From positions 1 through 50,112 of the IMG/VR virus record IMGVR_UViG_3300009597_000019: DNA of 50,112 nucleotides, one strand, 5' to 3'. The translations under genes were made by a program, and so were the position numbers. The notes beneath the pieces are model-generated. The model saw nothing but the letters and a program-made list of their open reading frames with translations, did no database searches and was not told the origin of the DNA. Shown in pieces: positions 48,278-50,112 of the stretch. Position 1 is the first letter of the stretch, and the number at the start of each line of letters is the position of its first letter. Origin of the DNA: a virus.

Positions 48278-48571
48278 GTGGCCCGACCGAAACCTCCAAA
48301 GCGTCCCCGACCCTTCACAAAGCTAAAGGATCGCGGGCATGGGATGCCCGCCCTGCGAATCAAGCGCGATGAAGCCATCCTTCACTCGAAGGCCCTTCGA
48401 GTGATCGCGGACGGTGCGTCCTCGAAGGCTGACGTAGCGCGAGCGCTTCGGTGGTCCCCTTCGAAGGTGTCGCGTGTGGTCGCGCAGCTGGTGAAGGGGG
48501 GTTCGATCCAGTCGGATTTCACTCTCACCCGGCGCGGCGCTGGTAGGCTGCGATTCCCGATCCTGATCTGA
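48278..48571 (+). CDS. Small helix-turn-helix regulator
   Basis: 97 residues from GTG 48278, chosen because ggtaggagtaagacc gives a ribosome site; an earlier GTG (48251) has none. Basic start (ARPKPPKRPRPFTKLKDRGHG), then a winged-helix: HSKALRVIADGASSKADVAR, ALRWSPSKVSRVVAQLVKGG, SIQSDFTLTRRGAGRLRF. MarR/IclR-like small HTH. It follows its own promoter with a dyad, so autoregulation is plausible. Confidence 0.7.
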   Translation: MARPKPPKRPRPFTKLKDRGHGMPALRIKRDEAILHSKALRVIADGASSKADVARALRWSPSKVSRVVAQLVKGGSIQSDFTLTRRGAGRLRFPILI

Positions 48572-48616
48572 CGCATCCGACGTGTGAACCCAAAGAACCC
48601 AATTAACAAAAGGAGC

Positions 48617-48631
48617 ATGAGGATGGCCTGA
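48617..48631 (+). other. Four-codon leader ORF (MRMA)
   Basis: The strong ribosome site aaaaggagc leads into ATG AGG ATG GCC TGA, which ends 1 nt before GTG 48633 of the next gene. It probably couples translation, or it is a decayed start region. Confidence 0.35.
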
Positions 48632-48632
48632 C

Positions 48633-48905
48633 GTGATCCTGATCTGCGGTGATTGCAAGTCCCAGTTCATACTGGAGGCAGCTGCAGCAGGGCAGTTCGA
48701 GCTAAGAACGTGCTGTTTAACTAACGTTCTCAAGTTTGAAGAGCTCTGTAAGGTTACCGTGATGAATCAGATCATCAAGAAAAACACGCAAGCTCTGGGC
48801 GACGATCTGAAGAAGCTGGTCGATGCCGCTGTGGTGTCAAATGACCAGGATCTACGCAAGTTAGCGATGCAATTTCGACCAACCTTTACCATTCAAGGAG
48901 AATGA
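48633..48905 (+). CDS. Small protein of unknown function
   Basis: 90 residues from GTG 48633. ILICGDCKSQFILEAA and FELRTCCLTNVLKFEEL contain a CxxC and a CC pair, a possible zinc site; the second half (IKKNTQALGDDLKKLVDAAVV) is helical. The start depends on the tiny leader ORF just before it. No family recognised. Confidence 0.5.
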   Translation: MILICGDCKSQFILEAAAAGQFELRTCCLTNVLKFEELCKVTVMNQIIKKNTQALGDDLKKLVDAAVVSNDQDLRKLAMQFRPTFTIQGE

Positions 48906-48907
48906 AG

Positions 48908-49273
48908 ATGGCTACGAGCAAGAACGCGACTCCCGCTGCTGCTGCGACTCCGAAGGCGCCGAAGGTCAAGCGCGACCCGACGCTTCCGAAGGTCTCCGGT
49001 CTGTACATGGACCTCTCTGCGGCCGAGTCGGCGCTGAAGTCGGACAAGAACTTCGTCGGGATGCGGGCCTTCTCGATCCGCACCGGGCGGAACCCTCCGT
49101 CGTTCATCCTGTCCGTGTCCCGTTCGCAGGCGCTGCGCGCTGCCGTCGCTGCGGCCAACATCACGGTCGATGGCGCGGGGGTCAAGCGGAAGAGTCTGCT
49201 CGACAGGCTGGACAGCCTGACCCCTGCGCAGCTGCAGGAGCTCAAGGCCCGTCTGCAGCAGAAGGGCGTCTGA
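48908..49273 (+). CDS. Basic Ala/Lys-rich small protein
   Basis: 121 residues from ATG 48908 (caaggagaatgaag, spacing 8; ATG 48902 would be too close). Low-complexity start (SKNATPAAAATPKAPKVKRDPT), then KVSGLYMDLSAAESALKSDKNF, GMRAFSIRTGRNPPSFILSVSRSQ and a C-terminal helix ending in ELKARLQQKGV. Nearly all codons end in G or C, unlike the replication genes. Possibly a DNA-binding or highly expressed protein. Followed by a strong terminator. Confidence 0.65.
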   Translation: MATSKNATPAAAATPKAPKVKRDPTLPKVSGLYMDLSAAESALKSDKNFVGMRAFSIRTGRNPPSFILSVSRSQALRAAVAAANITVDGAGVKRKSLLDRLDSLTPAQLQELKARLQQKGV

Positions 49274-49279
49274 CGTGTA

Positions 49280-49313
49280 GCACCGGCCCAGGGCACCCCC
49301 CCTGGGCCGGTGC
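49280..49313 (+). terminator. Rho-independent-like terminator
   Basis: Perfect 14-bp stem 49280-49293 (gcaccggcccaggg) with 49300-49313, loop cacccc, followed by the pyrimidine-rich ttctcttct. It starts 6 nt after the preceding stop. Confidence 0.8.
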
Positions 49314-49326
49314 TTCTCTTCTAAGA

Positions 49327-49419
49327 AGGACAACCAGCCCGGTTGGTAATAGCCAATCGATCAACGCGTAGGGCTTGGCTTAGTTGCGTTGAGACTAGGC
49401 TGAGTTAGCTGGTTGTCCT
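49327..49419 (+). ncRNA. Candidate structured RNA with multi-helix junction
   Basis: Between a terminator and the next gene. P1: 49327-49338 (aggacaaccagc) with 49408-49419, 12 exact pairs. P2: 49340-49347 with 49352-49359, 8 pairs (two G-T), tetraloop aata. P3: 49361-49367 (tcaacgc) with 49386-49392, 7 exact pairs. P4 (weak): gact/agtt at 49393-49406. Strand is a guess because helices are symmetric. No ORF. Not a canonical tRNA. Confidence 0.5.
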
Positions 49420-49458
49420 CCTCGCTTTACGACGTGCGTAACGCCGTAGGAGAACCCA

Positions 49459-49569
49459 ATGAAGACGACTCCCCCGCTCGTGTCGACCCGCCGCGCCTAC
49501 GAAAGCGGGATGGCGTGCGTCGTGGTGCTCGTGGTCGTGGTCGCGTCGCTGATCGGAGGTGCGCGATGA
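49459..49569 (+). CDS. 36-residue membrane peptide
   Basis: MKTTPPLVSTRRAYESGMAC followed by a VVVLVVVVASLIGGAR helix: short basic part and one membrane helix. It starts at ATG 49459 with ggagaaccca, the same leader sequence as at 27915 and 39020. The stop overlaps the next ATG as ATGA. Confidence 0.5.
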   Translation: MKTTPPLVSTRRAYESGMACVVVLVVVVASLIGGAR

Positions 49570-49835
49570 ACGCCATGGATCTGATCGACCGGCTCAAGCG
49601 CTTCTTGAACTCTCCCGACCCGATACGCGCGACGCTCCGCTTGGACGACAGCAACCGCGATGCCGTCGAGGAGTTGGTGGCCTTGCTCGATGGACACTCC
49701 AAGTCCCTCGCCGCCGCCAGCGACGAGGCGTACGACCGAGCCGCCTTCGTCGCACGACACGCCAAGAATCCGCACAACGCGATGCATGCCGAGGCGCTGG
49801 AAGCGGCACAGAAGAAGAAGAAGAAGCATGAGTGA
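49566..49835 (+). CDS. Small helical protein of unknown function
   Basis: 89 residues from ATG 49566: MDLIDRLKRFLNSPDPIRATL, VEELVALLDGHSKSLAAASD and a Lys-rich end. Mostly amphipathic helices; GC-rich codons. Translationally coupled to the preceding membrane peptide. No family recognised. Confidence 0.55.
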   Translation: MNAMDLIDRLKRFLNSPDPIRATLRLDDSNRDAVEELVALLDGHSKSLAAASDEAYDRAAFVARHAKNPHNAMHAEALEAAQKKKKKHE

Positions 49836-49844
49836 CAACAGCCG

Positions 49845-49886
49845 ATGAACAACGTCCTGGATCGTGTCGTGGAGGAGCTCCAGTGA
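49845..49886 (+). other. 13-codon ORF leading into the repeat gene
   Basis: MNNVLDRVVEELQ, stop overlapping GTG 49883. It already contains one gatcgtgtc unit and the ggaggag ribosome site of the next ORF, so it may be a coupling leader. Confidence 0.3.
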
Positions 49887-50112
49887 ATCGTGTCGGGGAT
49901 CGTGTCCGGGATCGTGTCTGGGATCGTGTCCGGGCTCGTGTCCGGGCTCGTGTCGAGGATCACGTCGGGGATCGTGTCCGGGATCGTGTCCGGGCTCGTG
50001 TCCGGGCTCGTGTCGGGGATCGCGTCCGGAATCGTGTCTGGGATCGTGTCGGGGATCGCGTCCGGGATCGTGTCCGGAATCGTGTCCTGAATCGTGTCAC
50101 GGATCGCGTCGG
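49883..50112 (+). CDS. Start of a repeat protein of DRVR-type tetrapeptides, cut by the window edge
   Basis: From GTG 49883 (ggaggagctcca before it, GTGA overlap with the previous stop) the frame stays open to the edge: NRVGDRVRDRVWDRVRARVR and so on. Arg-Val is fixed, the other two positions vary among D/A/N and R/G/W/E. Other frames of the array are also open for long, so coding is likely but not certain. Confidence 0.45.
   Translation, partial: MNRVGDRVRDRVWDRVRARVRARVEDHVGDRVRDRVRARVRARVGDRVRNRVWDRVGDRVRDRVRNRVLNRVTDRV
49886..50112. repeat. 12-bp tandem repeat array, at least 19 units
   Basis: Consensus gatcgtgtccgg with changes mostly at positions 1-2, 6 and 10-12. 18 full units plus 11 nt reach the window edge, so the array goes on. 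Units are multiples of 3, as for a repeat protein, but an iteron or recombination site is possible. Confidence 0.9.

Noticed and set aside
47722-48378. Minus-strand ORF of 218 aa
   Set aside because: Shadow of the 46750 gene; no ribosome site and crosses the promoter at 48212.
49886-50112. CRISPR-like array
   Set aside because: Units are 12 bp, directly joined, without spacers.

Overview
The window is part of the genome of a tailed double-stranded DNA phage with siphovirus-type architecture. It is probably environmental or metagenomic. I recognise no host gene run, integrase, terminase, portal or endolysin, so the genome continues beyond both edges. Nearly all genes read on the + strand, often with start and stop codons overlapping (ATGA, GTGA). 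The tail tip (BR0599-type hub plus a J-like protein, as in gene transfer agents) suggests a Gram-negative host. One TIGR04338-like metallohydrolase is of a kind common in actinobacteria, so the host stays open.

Layout. 1-1450: C-terminal part of a beta-helix protein with an internal base-composition break. 1452-8304: head and neck genes (connector, neck protein, Mu F-like minor head protein, XkdF-like protease split from its scaffold, decoration protein, major capsid protein, head completion and tail terminator proteins). 8304-23252: tail genes (tube, chaperones with a -1 frameshift at A AAA AAC, tape measure, two related tail proteins, a repeat-bearing 951-aa distal tail protein, hub, tip protein and a small membrane protein). 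23253-24316: a GC-rich foreign-looking segment with an internally deleted transposase, a tRNA-Asn(GTT) and a minus-strand helix-turn-helix ORF. 24356-27819: small accessory genes, a two-gene minus-strand island and a pectate-lyase-like enzyme. 27915-48174: replication and nucleotide metabolism (SNF2-like helicase, Dda/RecD-like helicase, B12-dependent ribonucleotide reductase with an HNH intein, family A polymerase, primase-helicase, exonuclease, dCMP deaminase, HD phosphohydrolase). 48278-50112: regulator, small proteins, a candidate structured RNA, and a 12-bp tandem repeat array running off the edge.

The most interesting system lies at 35124-40580, with the dCMP deaminase at 43550. A dUMP-hydroxymethylase-like thymidylate synthase homologue, a P-loop kinase, a protein with the 5-hmdU-kinase helical / thymine-pyrophosphorylase domain, and an amino acid:DNA transferase-like protein sit together with three small or unassigned genes. 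This is the gene logic of phages that replace part of their thymine with a hypermodified base: make 5-hydroxymethyl-dUMP, polymerise it, phosphorylate the hydroxymethyl in DNA, then displace the phosphate with an amino-acid nitrogen. The ribonucleotide reductase and deaminase would feed the pool.

Two genome-wide signals do not belong to any one gene. About 20 perfect inverted repeats with 10-16 bp stems and short loops are scattered through coding sequence, far above chance. Promoter-like elements of the form TAGCGY-N17-TAMAST, followed by AGAAC-containing leaders, precede several operons.
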